A stretch of DNA of 64,000 bases from Streptomyces durmitorensis (GTDB taxonomy: Bacteria; Actinomycetota; Actinomycetes; Streptomycetales; Streptomycetaceae): assembly GCF_023498005.1 (NCBI RefSeq), contig NZ_CP097289.1, positions 6,200,001-6,264,000 on the forward strand, written 5' to 3'. Of this stretch, positions 63,672 through 64,000 are shown one piece after another (position 1 is the stretch's first letter; every line of letters starts with the position of its first letter). Under the pieces are notes generated by a model. The model searched no databases. It was not told the DNA's origin and saw nothing but the letters and a program-made list of their open reading frames with translations. A program made the position numbers and the translations under genes.

Positions 63672-64000
63672 ATGTCCCGTCATGTCGCGATCGTCACGGA
63701 TTCAACGGCCTATCTGCCGCAGCGGACGATGGAGCGGCACGGCATCACGTCGGTACCCCTGACCGTGGTCCTCGGTGACCAGGCGCTCGAAGAGGGCACG
63801 GAGATCTCCGCGCGCTCCCTGGCCCTGGCGCTGCAGAAGCGGCGCTCCGTGACCACCTCGCGGCCGAGTCCGGAACTCTTCGCGGAGACCTATCGCAAGG
63901 TCGCGGAGTCGGGCGCGACGGCCATCGTCTCGCTGCATCTGTCCGCCGAGTTCTCGGGCACGTACGACGCAGCCGTCCTCGCGGCGAAGGACGCGCCGGT
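63672..64000 (+). CDS. DegV-family fatty-acid-binding protein (partial, runs off right edge)
   Basis: The first 109 codons are visible. The N-terminus RHVAIVTDSTAYLP, then PLTVVLGD, VTTSRPSPELFAETYRKV and VSLHLSAEFSGTYDAAV, is the DegV signature. DegV/FakB proteins bind a fatty acid for phosphorylation by a kinase (known in Firmicutes); in actinobacteria the physiological role is less clear. Confidence 0.93.
   Translation, partial: MSRHVAIVTDSTAYLPQRTMERHGITSVPLTVVLGDQALEEGTEISARSLALALQKRRSVTTSRPSPELFAETYRKVAESGATAIVSLHLSAEFSGTYDAAVLAAKDAP

Overview
This window is a stretch of core chromosome from a Streptomyces species or a very close relative (Actinomycetota). The evidence is a very high GC content with GC-biased third codon positions, GTG starts, a ClpP1/ClpP2 pair, RNase E with long arginine-rich arms, an mreBCD-pbp2-rodA block, and many TANNNT promoters placed 6-8 nt before a start codon (leaderless transcripts). 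Gene order follows the conserved Streptomyces series tig-clpP1-clpP2-clpX-valS-folC-ndk-mreBCD-pbp2-rodA-rne-rplU-rpmA-obgE-proB-proA-nadD-rsfS-leuS.

Layout. 1-1300: edge of a TTA-containing regulator gene, a tiny membrane protein, tRNA-Gly and tRNA-Pro. 1300-5956: protein quality control (trigger factor, ClpP1P2, ClpX), with a predicted ClgR operator before clpP1. 6003-8934: three tandem paralogous membrane proteins on the minus strand. 9060-15123: valS, then a probable accessory insertion (membrane protein, orphan sensor kinase, a 67-nt tetranucleotide microsatellite, and a second MreB-type actin whose promoter region carries two DevR/DosR-like palindromes). 15124-24254: folC, a DUF4233-like gene, ndk, and the cell-shape and wall operon mreB, mreC, mreD, pbp2, rodA. 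24304-34913: a CYTH-CHAD protein, a radical SAM protein, a GNAT acetyltransferase, an internally repeated Trp-rich membrane protein, a radical-SAM-associated protein that probably starts at CTG, and RNase E. 35096-42417: an exported phospholipase D-like protein, L21/L27/Obg, a teichoic-acid-type polymerase and glutamate 5-kinase. 42651-51777: proA, two related anchor proteins, an M48 protease, small membrane proteins, nadD, a degenerate LCP protein, rsfS and a histidine phosphatase. 51906-56451: an accessory segment (XRE regulator/MFS exporter, two zinc-ribbon miniproteins, GT87 mannosyltransferase) bracketed by two identical tRNA-Ala(GGC) genes. 56524-64000: a redox pair (NuoF-like flavoprotein fused to ferredoxin, plus a ferric-reductase-like di-heme membrane protein), leuS with an attenuator, a coiled-coil membrane protein and the start of a DegV gene.

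How it works together. Most of the window is housekeeping: protein folding and turnover, tRNA charging, folate/nucleotide/NAD/proline metabolism, elongasome-type wall synthesis, RNA decay and ribosome assembly. The most unusual signal is leuS. All 77 leucine codons of its 966-codon reading frame are CTG by my read-through. Its leader is a 12-residue peptide with the run CTT-CTG-CTT, followed by a hairpin and U5 tract, a terminator form rare at this GC content. This looks like a leucine-sensing attenuator feeding a structural gene that avoids the codons read by the GAG isoacceptor. All identifications rest on reading the sequence and on recalled family features; no database search was run.
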